Notes: generated by a model from the letters alone, not told the origin. Positions 37,244-48,400 are shown, counted from the first letter of the stretch. The stretch is 64,000 nt of DNA from Mangrovibacterium diazotrophicum (GCF_003610535.1 NZ_RAPN01000001.1:2963320-3027319), one strand, 5' to 3'. Program-made: numbers and translations.

Positions 37244-40078
37244 CTACAGGGAAACTTCCACTTTCTCGCCGTTATAATCAATCTCCTTGCCCGATACGTC
37301 CGAATCAAGGAAAGGCACGGCATTGTCGCGGGACACCACGATTACCCGGAATTTTCGATTGGCAACCATTCCCGGGAATTCACCCTCTCGCGCTTGTATT
37401 GTTAACTTCTTATCAGCTTCGTTATAGTTGAATTGAATGGTACTGAATGCACCGTTTTCATAATTGTAATTGGTGTTTTCGTCTTCGTACAATTCAAAAC
37501 TAGCGTCTTTTCCGGCGTAAACGTACAGATCTAGTGGTGCATCCGGTTTCTCGGCTGCATACTCAATCTCCGGACCAACCGGGATAATTGAACCTTCGCG
37601 AACGAATAAAGGCATACGTTCGTAAGGTGCATCAACACTTTGCTTTTGGCCACCAGCCATGTATTTTCCGGTGTACAAATTATACCATCCGCCACTGTTC
37701 GGGAAATACACATCGCGCTGGCGATCTTTGAAATGATACACCGGGCAAACCATCAATGAAGGCCCAAACATAAACTGGTCGTCGATATTCAGCACGCGTT
37801 TGTCGCTTGCAAAATCCATCGCCAAACCACGCATCATGGTGTAATCGTGGTGGTAAACCGCACCGGTCAAGCTGTAGATGTACGGCATCAGGTGATAGCG
37901 CAATTTATTGTAGTACAACATCGACTGGTAAGCCGGGTGGCTTTCGGGAGCCAGGTTGTAAATCTCGCGGTAAGGGTACTGACCATGCACACGGAACAAA
38001 GGAACGAAAGCACCAAACTGGTACCAGCGGGTATTCAACTCGCGCCACTCCGCCATTTCTTCCGAACCTTCCTTCGCGTTTTCAAATTTCTTTTGAACGC
38101 TGAAACCACCAATATCCATGGTCCAATAAGGAAGGCCAGACATGGAGAAGTTGATTCCGGCAGGGATTTGAGCTTCCAAATCTTCCCAGCAAGTACCAAT
38201 GTCACCACTCCAGGTTGTGGTTCCGTAACGCTGCATTCCGGCAAATCCGGAGCGGGTCAGAATAAATACACGGTCAACCGGATTCTTGGCGCGCTGTCCC
38301 TCGTAAATACCTTTTGCATTCATCAAGGCAAAAGCGTTGAAGTATTGAGTTGATGATCCCAATGCAGTTGGGTTCATCAGCTTTTTGCGGTATTCAACAC
38401 TCGCATTCGACAGGATATCCGGTTCTGTAGCATCCAACCACCAGGCATCAATTCCTTTCGAATACAACTTTTCGTCGATTTGCTTCCAGAACAACTTGCG
38501 GGCTCCCGGCGAGTAGGCATCATAGAACGATCCCAGATGTCCCGGATAAATCCAGTCCAAAATGCTATCCTTAATGGCTTGTTGGTACATCCAGCCATTT
38601 TTGTCAAACTCTTTGTAGTGCTCTGTATTGGGGTAAAACTTCGGCCACACCGAAATCAGGATGTGCGCATTGTTATCGTGTACCGTTTTGATCATCGCTT
38701 CCGGATCGGTGAAACGTGCCGGGTCGAACTCGTGGCTTCCCCACTGATCAACTTTCCAGTACGACCAGTCCATCACAATATTATCAATCGGGATGTGACG
38801 TTTGCGGAATTCTTTCAAAGCGCCTTCCAGCTCATCCTGCGTTTTGTAACGCTCGCGACTTTGCCAGAAGCCCATCGCCCATTTCGGCATCACCTGAGCT
38901 TTACCGGTCAGCTCGCGGTAACGGCTGATCACGTCGTCCATCGAACTTCCTTTCATGAAATAGTAGTCGATCTGATTTCCCATTTCAGAGTAGAATGAAA
39001 TATGTTTTTGCTGCTCCGGATCGACCGGAGAAAGCGCCTTCAACCCTATATAAGAAACACCACCATCCGGAATCCAGTCAAGCTTCACATGGAAACGCTG
39101 ACCAGCCTTCATATCAACCTGAAACTTGGCAACAGATGGGTTCCACGCCGTACGCCATTTATCCACCATCAACTGTCCGTCGATGTACAATTTGGTGTAA
39201 CCTGCGTAGTACAACAGAAAATTAAACACGCCATTTTCCTGCGCTTCAATATCTCCCTCCCAGGTAATTTGGGCATGATCGAAGCTGAAACCTTCCGGAA
39301 ATTTATTGATGGTTTCCAGGTTTTCGTAGTCGATCGTTGGTTCCTGGCGTTCAACAAAGACGTGTCCTTTGCGCGAATCATCAATGTAGGTCGCTGTCAA
39401 GCCTCCTTCTTTCCCATCTTTGCCGTATTGGATAAACTGATCCATCTGTCCGTAAGGACGAGGATCTCCAAAGCGCGACAAAGAATAGTTGTCCCACAGG
39501 ATCCCGTAATTCTGAGTTGAAAGGATAAACGGAACCGACACCTTCGTGTTGTATTGGAACAGCTCCTCGTTTTTGCCTTTATAGTTCATTTCGTCAGCCT
39601 GGTGCTGCCCCAAACCGTACAGTGCTTCATCATCCGACGAGTCGAATACTTGCTGAAGCTCGAATGCTTTCACACCATCAACCTCCATCGGTTTCATCGT
39701 CGTTCCGTTCTCGGCACCAGCCAGAATTTCATTTCCGTCCTGATCGAAGAAACGAACCACGCCGTTTTCTTTTGAAATTTCAACCGTTGTACTGGCTGTG
39801 GCGACTTTCACAACCTGATCATCTTCGCTGGTTGTGAATTCAACTTGTTTATCTTCAGGGAGAGCGATCAAGCTTGAATCAGCCGAAAACTGACCTGTTG
39901 CCGAAGCTGACACCCGAATTATCTCATCGCTAACGGGCATTACCCGAACAGCCTTCGCCCCATTCTCTGTTGTTTGTTTCGGGAATACGGTTACTCCGCT
40001 CTCATCTGCCTGGTAGCCCTTGGGGCTACACCCTGCAAAAAGAGCACACAGTAACGCTACTACTACTATTGTCTTCAT
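37244..40078 (-). CDS. GH31 alpha-xylosidase-like lipoprotein with PA14 insert
   Basis: A 944-residue glycoside hydrolase with lipobox ending at C17 (LFAGC). An N-terminal beta-sandwich (to about 220) is followed by a PA14 domain (about 226-350, with ATYIDDSRKGHVF and LYIDGQLMVDKWR), then the GH31 barrel. The nucleophile is the aspartate of WWLDATEPD (near 553) and the acid/base is the aspartate of WSGDIG (near 628). The PA14 insertion at this place is typical of alpha-xylosidases from xyloglucan loci (CjXyl31A, BoGH31A), which remove the terminal alpha-1,6-xylose from oligosaccharides. It is the last gene of the operon, 92 bases after GH5. Alpha-glucosidase activity is a less likely alternative. 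Confidence 0.87.
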   Translation of the reverse strand: MKTIVVVALLCALFAGCSPKGYQADESGVTVFPKQTTENGAKAVRVMPVSDEIIRVSASATGQFSADSSLIALPEDKQVEFTTSEDDQVVKVATASTTVEISKENGVVRFFDQDGNEILAGAENGTTMKPMEVDGVKAFELQQVFDSSDDEALYGLGQHQADEMNYKGKNEELFQYNTKVSVPFILSTQNYGILWDNYSLSRFGDPRPYGQMDQFIQYGKDGKEGGLTATYIDDSRKGHVFVERQEPTIDYENLETINKFPEGFSFDHAQITWEGDIEAQENGVFNFLLYYAGYTKLYIDGQLMVDKWRTAWNPSVAKFQVDMKAGQRFHVKLDWIPDGGVSYIGLKALSPVDPEQQKHISFYSEMGNQIDYYFMKGSSMDDVISRYRELTGKAQVMPKWAMGFWQSRERYKTQDELEGALKEFRKRHIPIDNIVMDWSYWKVDQWGSHEFDPARFTDPEAMIKTVHDNNAHILISVWPKFYPNTEHYKEFDKNGWMYQQAIKDSILDWIYPGHLGSFYDAYSPGARKLFWKQIDEKLYSKGIDAWWLDATEPDILSNASVEYRKKLMNPTALGSSTQYFNAFALMNAKGIYEGQRAKNPVDRVFILTRSGFAGMQRYGTTTWSGDIGTCWEDLEAQIPAGINFSMSGLPYWTMDIGGFSVQKKFENAKEGSEEMAEWRELNTRWYQFGAFVPLFRVHGQYPYREIYNLAPESHPAYQSMLYYNKLRYHLMPYIYSLTGAVYHHDYTMMRGLAMDFASDKRVLNIDDQFMFGPSLMVCPVYHFKDRQRDVYFPNSGGWYNLYTGKYMAGGQKQSVDAPYERMPLFVREGSIIPVGPEIEYAAEKPDAPLDLYVYAGKDASFELYEDENTNYNYENGAFSTIQFNYNEADKKLTIQAREGEFPGMVANRKFRVIVVSRDNAVPFLDSDVSGKEIDYNGEKVEVSL

Positions 40079-40170
40079 TCGTTCTGTATTTAAAGGTTGA
40101 TGGACTTCCTCAATGTTAGCTCGCTGAACTCCAGATTCTGCCCGTCAATTATGGTTTACTATTCAATTCC

Positions 40171-41682
40171 TTAGAAAGGATAAGTTCCGGCTGCCGCACC
40201 ACGCGTCAAACCATCCAGTAACTGTTGGTCTCCAACTGCGTTTGTAGTCCGGTCGAAAATACCGGAAGCTCCCGCAGAGGTTGGTCCATTGTCCCAATAG
40301 AATGGCACCATACCGTGCGCTTTAGCTTGCTTAACGACGTACTCTGAAAACCAGGCGCGCGAGTCGTCGTGTTTCTGTTGCCAGCTGGCATCGTAAGCAC
40401 TCAAATCACGGCGGATAGGTGCAAATTCGCCTAAAATAACAGGTACACCCTGATCGACAAACTTCGTTTTCATTTTCTTGAACTGCGCATCAACGTAATC
40501 CTCTTCTCCCCAGCTGGCATTCCGGTCGCCACCATCAGTCATGTGGTTGTCGGCTCCCCAAAAGTAGAACATCTTGCCCCAACTGGCATCTGCTTCCAAA
40601 CCGCAGAAATTCCAGGGTGAATAATAATGCACTTCGGCCATCAAACGATTGGCTGTTGCATCAGTCGGCAAGCTCATCAAATCATTTGTCTTATCAATGT
40701 CAGTATTTGGGCCGGGAATGATCAGGTTACGGTAGGTATTTTTTCCTCCCGTTGCCCGAACCACATCCACAAATGTCTGCATATAAGTTTTCAAAACATC
40801 GGCTTGCTCCTGCGTATCGGCATTCGGTTCGTTGGCTCCGGCAAACAGCAAGTATTCGTCGTAATCGCGGAAGTATTTCGCAATCTGCTTCCAAATGGCT
40901 GCTTGCTTCGCATTCACTCCGTCCTTCGCTACTACGGTACAATTGTTTTCCAGCCAGCCACCATCCCAGTGGATGTTCAGAATCACGTAAACGTTGTTGC
41001 TGACACAATAATCAACCACTTCTTTCACGCGGGCCAACCAGGTGTCTTTTATCTTGTATGTTGTTTGATCTTCCAAATATTGGTTCCAGGCACAAGGAAC
41101 TCGAACCGCATTAAAGCCGGCAGTTTTCACTGCCTGAATCAGTTCGCTCGTAGCCTTTGGATTTCCCCAGGCAGTTTCGCTTCCAATGGATTCCAGGGTA
41201 TTTCCAAGGTTCCAGCCCAGGTAAAGTTTTGCAGCCAATGCTTCGGCATTGCTGTCCATCCCCGTCATGTCCGGGTCAACGGTATCGGGACTTTCCGGGT
41301 CAACCGGCTCTTCCTCGGCAGCTGCCTGTATGCACTGCAGAGTCACTGTTTCGGCACCGTCAGCAGTTAATGTCATCGAGAGATTTCTCTCTTCAGTGGT
41401 CGAATTTGCTTCGGCTGTCAACGTAACGGTAGCATTTCCTTTGGTCGACTGGATCGAAGGTTTGCACCAATCTGTTGAATTGAAGTTAATGCGCCAGGTT
41501 GTGTTGCTACTAATATCAAAACTGGCAGTTCCTCCGTCAGCCGTAAAGCTGAACGTTGTCGGAGTTGCCATTAGCGTGGCCTCCGGTTCTTCGATGATTG
41601 TTCCGTTGTTGGAACTACTGCAACCTGCGATCGATAAAACGACAAGTAGCAGGTAGATCCATCTGTTAATATCTTTCGTCAT
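40171..41682 (-). CDS. BACON-GH5 (subfamily 4-like) endo-glucanase lipoprotein
   Basis: A 503-residue surface lipoprotein (lipobox ending at C21, SIAGC). A BACON domain (about 33-118) is followed by a Pro/Asp-rich linker (about 119-148) and a GH5 barrel. The start GWNLGNTLES plus TAWGNP is the subfamily 4 pattern; the acid/base Glu is in AGANEPN (near 284) and the nucleophile Glu in ILGEFAP (near 417). The domain layout is the same as BoGH5A, the vanguard endo-xyloglucanase of B. ovatus. Its job would be to cut the polymer at the cell surface before uptake. Beta-glucan or mannan activity cannot be excluded. A hairpin lies between it and the upstream gene. Confidence 0.88.
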   Translation of the reverse strand: MTKDINRWIYLLLVVLSIAGCSSSNNGTIIEEPEATLMATPTTFSFTADGGTASFDISSNTTWRINFNSTDWCKPSIQSTKGNATVTLTAEANSTTEERNLSMTLTADGAETVTLQCIQAAAEEEPVDPESPDTVDPDMTGMDSNAEALAAKLYLGWNLGNTLESIGSETAWGNPKATSELIQAVKTAGFNAVRVPCAWNQYLEDQTTYKIKDTWLARVKEVVDYCVSNNVYVILNIHWDGGWLENNCTVVAKDGVNAKQAAIWKQIAKYFRDYDEYLLFAGANEPNADTQEQADVLKTYMQTFVDVVRATGGKNTYRNLIIPGPNTDIDKTNDLMSLPTDATANRLMAEVHYYSPWNFCGLEADASWGKMFYFWGADNHMTDGGDRNASWGEEDYVDAQFKKMKTKFVDQGVPVILGEFAPIRRDLSAYDASWQQKHDDSRAWFSEYVVKQAKAHGMVPFYWDNGPTSAGASGIFDRTTNAVGDQQLLDGLTRGAAAGTYPF

Positions 41683-41749
41683 TTGCTTGTTGATTCAATG
41701 GTTTTATTGGTTCAGGCGGGAATAAAGCTTCCTCTCTTTCGGTTTTATG

Positions 41750-41780
41750 ATCCCCGGATACCGATACGATATCCGGGGAA
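41750..41780 (-). terminator. Intercistronic hairpin between the binding-protein and GH5 genes
   Basis: A perfect 10-base inverted repeat TCCCCGGATA (41751-41760) / TATCCGGGGA (41770-41779), 19 bases after the upstream stop on the minus strand. There is no good T tract, so an mRNA-stabilising or attenuating role is more likely than full termination. Confidence 0.55.
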
Positions 41781-41798
41781 TAATTCTTACTTATCTAT

Positions 41799-43799
41799 CT
41801 ATTCTGCTGGAACAAAAATATAGGTCATGTCAAATTCACCTTCGCCGGAAAGATCCGGATCCCGGGTTTCCTGCAACAACAATGCGTTGCTTTCAATCCG
41901 GTAGATCTTCAAAGCACCCCAGTCAGCAACGGCATAGTCGCAAGTCCATGGGTGTAGCATGCCAACCGACATGGTAATTGTGTTTGCATCCAGGTCGATA
42001 GCCCATGTACCGTTTAGTGTCACTACTTCATCGCTTTGCAATGTAAAGGCACCGTCGTCGGGATTTGGAATACCGTTAATGACAGAACCATCTGCATCTA
42101 AAGTATAAATCCGTTTGCGTTGTTGCACGGTAACTGTTCCGTCCATTTCAAATTTCACAGTTCCATAGTCAACTCCTTCTTCACCGGCTGCATACTGTTG
42201 CCCTGGCAGCGGGTTCCAGGCCCAGGTTGCATAATCAGAGAAGATAACCGGTCCCTGCTCAGCGCCCCAGCTGGTTGTTTTATCGTAAGTGCGATCTGAA
42301 TCCAACTTCCATGTTTTTGCGGTGATGATCTTTTTAGTCGCAGTTACAACATCGTCTGCACCACTTCCGGCAACCGGACTCAAGTGCAAGGATAGATATT
42401 CTGCTTTATCCGTCGAACGTTGGCCCAGCCAAATTCCTTCGATATTACCTATCGCATCCTTTTCAGAGATAATAATCCTCAATGTATTCTCTGCAGTTGT
42501 ACCAAATGTCAACCAACCACCAACGTTGCTAAAGAATGTTACAGGTTGACCGAAATCAATATTATTACTCTCGTCAACAGTGTAACTTCCCTCATAGGAT
42601 CCATCAAGTGTTTGGATCGAATAAGTGCCACCATCGTCACCCTCTTTTGTCAAAGTCATCGAAACGGCGCCAAATGCAGCCTCGTCGTATGGAGGTGTCC
42701 ATGTCGAAAATGCGAATCCACCATCACTGGCAGTCGACGCGACTTCATTTAAAGCTGAGCCATCCAGACCATGCCAATTATATGGAATATCCATATCAAT
42801 TTTCCATGTCTTTGTAGTGCTCACAGCTGTTGTTAAATCTTCATTTGCATCGCCGTCATAAGGTGGTTCCGGGTCCGGTTGATCTGGAGCGACCCAACTA
42901 TCCGAGTAATCTTTAGCAATAAAGTTGTACACTAACAAACAAGCTCCTTCACCAGACAAAGCCGCGTCGCGCAAAGCTGCCAATTGCATTGTATTTTCTG
43001 TCAACGACAAAACTTTCAAATCACCCCAGTCAATAACGACTCCGTCACGTCCGGCATCGTGCAAAATGTAGGCATCAGTCGTGCGCATGGTGTGGTTGGA
43101 AGCGTCAAGCATAAAACTACCGCTTTCCTGGCGACCCAAAATTTTGTGGTCAACAGTCATGTGCGCGCCACCAATCAAGTCAAAAGTCATCGTTCCATAG
43201 TCCAATTGTGTTTCGGAGCCGAACAACCAGCTACCGTTTCCGGCCCAGTCTGCTTTCCAGTTCCAGCTGTCGCCTTCAACAGTTTGTCCCTCGGTAACAG
43301 TTGCCCAACTGTCGTCGGTGCCGTAGAAATATAGCGGTCCTACGAAATATTTAGCATAGCTAGGCGCTTCGTCTTTCGGGAACAGGTCAAGAACCCAGGT
43401 CTTGCTTTCGCCAACACCACCGGTCAACATCGTCCATAGCGGGTCAGTCACATAGTCGAAATTATCCGTTGTAATATTCAACTGGTAAGTATCAGCTTGT
43501 ACCAAACCACCGGCACTTTCAACACCGTAAACAAATTGGTACTCTCCGGCAAAAGGGAATCGCAAAGTGTCCTTCACCCGGGTTGAACGGCCCATTGGTG
43601 TAACCCACAACGGTGTAACACCCGGCGTTAAGCTTTCGAGAATAACCATGTTGGGGTCGGTGGCATCCTGCGTGATGCTGTATTGCAAATCGCTTTTCGA
43701 CAACACACCGCCCAAGTTAAATTCATCGGGCTGACAGGCGAACATGGCCAGGATCAATCCCAACAAAAGGCTGTATAATTTAAAATTTCTTGTCTTCAT
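41799..43799 (-). CDS. Three-module putative surface glycan-binding lipoprotein
   Basis: A 666-residue lipoprotein (lipobox ending at C22, AMFAC) in the place taken by SusE/F or SGBP-B genes, between susD and the first enzyme. An N-terminal PKD/Ig-like segment (about 30-118, ending in YQLNITTDN) is followed by three tandem modules at about 128-310, 325-470 and 490-660. Each begins with a KTW(V/K)(L/I)D motif; the first and third also share a YGTM/YGTVKF strand, a WGDLK or WGALKI strand and a LSGEG(A/E) loop near the end, while the middle module is shorter. The fold is probably beta-rich. No catalytic motif is visible. A role in binding the polysaccharide at the surface is inferred from position and architecture; I cannot name the family. 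Confidence 0.7.
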   Translation of the reverse strand: MKTRNFKLYSLLLGLILAMFACQPDEFNLGGVLSKSDLQYSITQDATDPNMVILESLTPGVTPLWVTPMGRSTRVKDTLRFPFAGEYQFVYGVESAGGLVQADTYQLNITTDNFDYVTDPLWTMLTGGVGESKTWVLDLFPKDEAPSYAKYFVGPLYFYGTDDSWATVTEGQTVEGDSWNWKADWAGNGSWLFGSETQLDYGTMTFDLIGGAHMTVDHKILGRQESGSFMLDASNHTMRTTDAYILHDAGRDGVVIDWGDLKVLSLTENTMQLAALRDAALSGEGACLLVYNFIAKDYSDSWVAPDQPDPEPPYDGDANEDLTTAVSTTKTWKIDMDIPYNWHGLDGSALNEVASTASDGGFAFSTWTPPYDEAAFGAVSMTLTKEGDDGGTYSIQTLDGSYEGSYTVDESNNIDFGQPVTFFSNVGGWLTFGTTAENTLRIIISEKDAIGNIEGIWLGQRSTDKAEYLSLHLSPVAGSGADDVVTATKKIITAKTWKLDSDRTYDKTTSWGAEQGPVIFSDYATWAWNPLPGQQYAAGEEGVDYGTVKFEMDGTVTVQQRKRIYTLDADGSVINGIPNPDDGAFTLQSDEVVTLNGTWAIDLDANTITMSVGMLHPWTCDYAVADWGALKIYRIESNALLLQETRDPDLSGEGEFDMTYIFVPAE

Positions 43800-43815
43800 A
43801 AGATTTTAGTTTAGA

Positions 43816-45444
43816 TTAGTTCCAACCATCATTTTGAGTTAAAACACCGGCAGATAAACTAATCTGCGTTTGAGGAATCAACATTAAACCGCGTTTGGAA
43901 GTAATGTCTGAAGCACTGATGACTTTCTGGAAGTCAACTCCACCGTCCTGAACAGTGGTTGAAACAGCAATTGTACTGGCGGCAACAGAACCTCCCTGGC
44001 GCATCAGGTCCCAGTAGCGCAATCCTTCGAATGCAAACTCGAACCGACGTTCAGTCATGATGTTTTCTTTGCTCACCGCTTTTGAAGTCAAACCGGCACG
44101 TTCGCGAACCTGATCGAAATAGCTCTGCGCATTGGAACTTCCCAATTCAGCAGCCATCAACAACACATCAGCATAACGCATGACCACGTAATCCTGGAAC
44201 TGACCAATCTGGAAGTTCACAGCACCATTGGCTTCTGCCACATCTTTCACCACGTACTCGCCGGTTTCCGTATCCAAAACGTAAGTCGACATCGGTGTGT
44301 ATTTCTTGTTGGTGTAACCGGTGTATTCGCGTTGGTCCGAGTTGTCGAAATCCAAACCTTCTTCAGAAAAAGCAATTACCGAAGCTACTTTCCGTGTGTC
44401 GTCGGTTTCGTAAGCCTGGTACAATGAAGGTAAAACCGTGCAGGCTCCCCACCCTTTTCCGTAAGGAGTGAAATGCTGACCACGGGCACCCAACATCACC
44501 AACCAATGGTTGCCATCGGTATCGCCATCGTAGTTTGAAGTAATGTTGTACTTCACCGCGAACAGGGTTTCCATATTGTCTTTACCGGCATAAGTTGTTT
44601 CAATTCCGGTCATATCATCGTTCACTGTTGCCGCAGCAGCAGGCCACAGGTTTTTATACTCGGGTACCAAACCGTAACCGGTTGTTCCAACTGAAGAAAC
44701 AATGTCTTCCAGCCCCTGCAAAGCTTCCGACTTCGATACCAATCCAACCAAATCAGATTTTGCATAGTAACCGGTATAGTACAAATAAACTCGTCCCAAC
44801 AATGCTTTTGCAGCCCATTTATTCACGCGGCCCGGCTCAACCGATTCAGCTCCGTTTTCGGCAGCAAACATCAGGTCTTTCGTGATAACCGTGTAGGTTG
44901 AATCGGCAGGCGATTGCGGAATATTTTCGTCTGAAGGCTCAGTCAGCAAAGGAACACGTTCCCACAAACGAACCATGTCGAAGTATGCGAAAGCACGCAG
45001 GAAACGAGCCTGAGCTTCAATCTCATTGCGATAGTCTGTATCGTCTTCCCAATCAATTTGATCCATTTTCTGCAGCAATACGTTGCAACGGTAAATTGAC
45101 TTGTAATAGGCAATCCAGTTATTATTCAAGGCATCAACATCACCCGGAGAAACCTGCAAATCGAACTGGTCCAGCATCCGGTAATTCAAACCGTCAGTAT
45201 TCCCGGTACCGCCAAAGCAGTTGTCTGATACGACTTCCGACAACACGGGGAAGGCAATGCCGTTGTTGTAGATTGCCTGAACACCGTCGTAGCAACCTAC
45301 GATCGCCAGCTCAGCATCTTTTTTGGTTTTATAGAAGTTCCCGTCGGTCAACGAAGTTGTTGGCTCACTATCCAGGAAACTTTCCGAACAGGCGCTGAAT
45401 AGCAGAGTGGTCAGCGCCAGCATATATATTAATCGTTTTTTCAT
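43816..45444 (-). CDS. SusD/RagB lipoprotein of the xyloglucan-type locus
   Basis: A 542-residue SusD homologue with lipobox ending at C19 (LLFSAC). Features: the FLDSEPTTSLTDGNFY start, the RFLRAFAYFDMVRLWERVPLLTEP helical region (described as residues about 144-167), RVYLYYTGYYAK, and the C-terminal MTERRFEFAFEGLRYWDLMR with the usual Trp-Asp-Leu. It sits 14 bases after SusC and 16 bases before the putative binding protein, so all three are co-transcribed. It is the counterpart of SGBP-A in B. ovatus. Confidence 0.94.
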   Translation of the reverse strand: MKKRLIYMLALTTLLFSACSESFLDSEPTTSLTDGNFYKTKKDAELAIVGCYDGVQAIYNNGIAFPVLSEVVSDNCFGGTGNTDGLNYRMLDQFDLQVSPGDVDALNNNWIAYYKSIYRCNVLLQKMDQIDWEDDTDYRNEIEAQARFLRAFAYFDMVRLWERVPLLTEPSDENIPQSPADSTYTVITKDLMFAAENGAESVEPGRVNKWAAKALLGRVYLYYTGYYAKSDLVGLVSKSEALQGLEDIVSSVGTTGYGLVPEYKNLWPAAAATVNDDMTGIETTYAGKDNMETLFAVKYNITSNYDGDTDGNHWLVMLGARGQHFTPYGKGWGACTVLPSLYQAYETDDTRKVASVIAFSEEGLDFDNSDQREYTGYTNKKYTPMSTYVLDTETGEYVVKDVAEANGAVNFQIGQFQDYVVMRYADVLLMAAELGSSNAQSYFDQVRERAGLTSKAVSKENIMTERRFEFAFEGLRYWDLMRQGGSVAASTIAVSTTVQDGGVDFQKVISASDITSKRGLMLIPQTQISLSAGVLTQNDGWN

Positions 45445-45458
45445 TGTTCCTTCAGTTT

Positions 45459-48400
45459 TTAAAATTTGATATTTACACCAACCATCATTGTTCGCGGACG
45501 TGGGTAGTAACCCAAGTCAACACCAGATGAACCGTTTTCAACACCGTAGCCAATTTCAGGGTCCATACCGTTATACTTGGTAAAGGTGATAGCGTTCTGA
45601 ACAGAAGCATACACGCGCAGTTGGCTGATGAAATCTTTTTTCACCAACTTCTTGGCAAAGTCGTAGCCTAGCGTAATGTTGCTGATGCGAAGGAAATCGC
45701 CGTCTTTCACAAAAACGTCAGAGAACAGGTAGTTCACGTTCGTTTCTGTTACGCGAGGAATTGTGGTTGAAGTTCCTTCGCCATGCCAGCGACTCAAAAT
45801 CTCAGTAGTGTAGTTCGCATAAGCATTGGCATGGTTGCGGTACGATTGTACAATCTGGTTGCCGGCAACGCCGTTGGCATCCACCGTAAAGTCAAATCCT
45901 TCGTAATCGAAACCTACCGAGAAACCAAATACATAGTCAGGGTTCGGATCACCAATGTTTGTTTTGTCGCTCTCGTCGATAACACCGTCTTTATTTTGAT
46001 CTACATAACGCAAGTCGCCTGGTTTGGCGTTTGGTTGAGTTACTTTGCCGTTGTTGGTATAGGCCTGAACTTCTTCTTCGTTTTGGAAAATGCCATCGGT
46101 TTCCCATCCCCAGAAATATCCGATTGGATACCCGGTTTCGGCACGATGGTAGAATTCAAGTGAGTTATCGTAAAGCATATTGGTTAACCCGTGTACAATA
46201 CCATCTGTTGTTGGTACTTCCGACACTTCGTTTTTGTTTTTCGCGATGTTACCGGCAATGCGGTAGTTGAATTTGCCAATGTTGTTGTGGTACGAAACCG
46301 ACAATTCAATACCGGTGTTATCCACGTTACCACCGTTAATGTATGGAGCATCAGCACCGGCAGTTGCCAGGATCGGAGCTTCAATCAACCAGTCTTTTGT
46401 TGATTTTTTGTACCAGTCCAAAGTCAGGTTCATGTGACCGTCTAACAGTTGCGAGTCGAAACCGATGTTGATTTGCTCTGAAGTCTCCCATTTCAATTCC
46501 GGGTTCGACAAGCGGCTTGGATAAGCACCAACAGTATTTCCGGAAGCGTCGAAATCGTCAGTACCAAAATAGTAGTTGGTGTTGGAAGTTTGGATCGGAG
46601 CCAGATACTGCCAAGCATCAATATTTTGGTTACCAACCTGTCCCCAGCTGGCACGCAATTTCAGGAAATCGAGGAAGCTTGCTGAATTTTCCATGAACGA
46701 TTCGTTGGTCAAAACCCATCCGGCAGATACCGATGGGAAATAGCCCCAACGATTACCTTTTGCAAATTTCGAAGAACCGTCAGCACGGAAAGTCGCATTC
46801 AACATGTAACGTTCCTTGTAGTTATAGCTCAAACGACCGAAATACGAAAGCAACATGGCTTCATCGTTCGGAGCGCCGCCGTAGCTCAGCAGCGTGAAAT
46901 CGGTGTTTGTGGTATTATCAATGTAAGCGTGATCCAGGTCTGAAGTGACCAAATCGGAGTTGCTAACGCTAACCCAAGAACCTTTGTTCTGGTAGATTGA
47001 GTTACCGGCCATCACCGTGAAAGCGTGCTCGTTCAGGTCGAAATCGTAAGTCAATACGTTGTCCCAGGTCAAAGCCAAACCTTTGCTCATGCTTTGGCTG
47101 GCACCGTCATTCAGGCGGAAGGCATAAATCGACAATTCGTAAATCGGGCGGTATGAACGTCCTTCGCTCACATAGTAGTCGAAACCGGCAGTAGTGCGGA
47201 AGCGAAGATTTTTCATCGGGTTCAGCTCGAAATAAACGTCACCAAAAATCTTTTGGTTGTTATTCTTGCTTTGGTTGTTCAGAATCATCGATCCGTATGG
47301 GTTGTTTTCTCCTTCGGCCCAAGGATCCCAAACTTGCAAATCGCCGTTTTCGTCGTAGTATTCAACGCCCGCTTTGTTATTCAGGAAGTCGCCGTTTACA
47401 TCGTACATCGGTAGGAACGGGCTGGTGTTTAATGCACCACGCAAACTGTTGTTATACTGGTTGCCAACGCCGATACCATTTTTCTCGATATAACCCATTG
47501 TCAGGTGCTGTCCTACTTTCAGGAAGCCGTCGTACAATTTGTGCTCGCTGTTAACGCGCAGGTTGTAACGGTCGTAATTCGAAACTTCCGGTCCGCCCAC
47601 AATACCTTCCTGTCCAGTGTATGAAAGCGACATAGAATAAACTGAGTTGTCAGAACCACCGGTCATCCCTAAAGTGTAGTTCTGTGTCACGGCGTTGTCG
47701 TAAAGCATGGCATCAACCCAATCGGTACCTTCGCCCATTGCTTCCAGTTCCGAAGGGGTAAAATAAGGTGCTTTACCCGAGTTGATCGCTGCTTCATTCA
47801 TAATCACTGCATATTCTTTGCTGTTCAGCATGTCAACTTTGCGAGCAACATTTTGTAAGCCGTAATAAGCGTCGAAGCTGATTTTTGCTGTTCCTTTTTT
47901 ACCCGTTTTGGTGGTAATCAAAATAACACCATTCGCAGCCTGCGAACCGTAAATCGCTGCCGAAGCAGCATCTTTCAAGACATCGATACTTTCGATGTCC
48001 GCATTATTTAAATAGGAAATGTCGCCGGTTTGCACACCGTCAACAATATAAAGAGGTCCGGAGTTACCAATTGTACCCTGACCACGAACAACAACTTTCA
48101 AGCCTTCGCCCGGCTGACCGGAAGTAGAGGAAATCTGAACCCCCGAAGTTTGTCCTTGTAATGCCTGTAAAGCGTTTGTTGTATTTCTTTTTTGAAGGTC
48201 TTCACCATCCACCTGTACCGTAGCACCGGTCACCAGCTTTTTCTTTTGAACACCGTAACCAACCACGACTACTTCGTCAAACAAAGCCACTTCTTCTTCC
48301 AGTAGAACACTGATTGTTGTTTGGCCATTCACCGGAATTTCCTGCAGGGTGAAACCAACAAATGAAACCTGAAGAACGTCGCCATCGGAGACCTGAAGAG

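Noticed and set aside
40627-41370. 247-codon + strand frame opposite the GH5 gene
   Set aside because: It runs against a well-supported GH5 coding region and shows no domain pattern.
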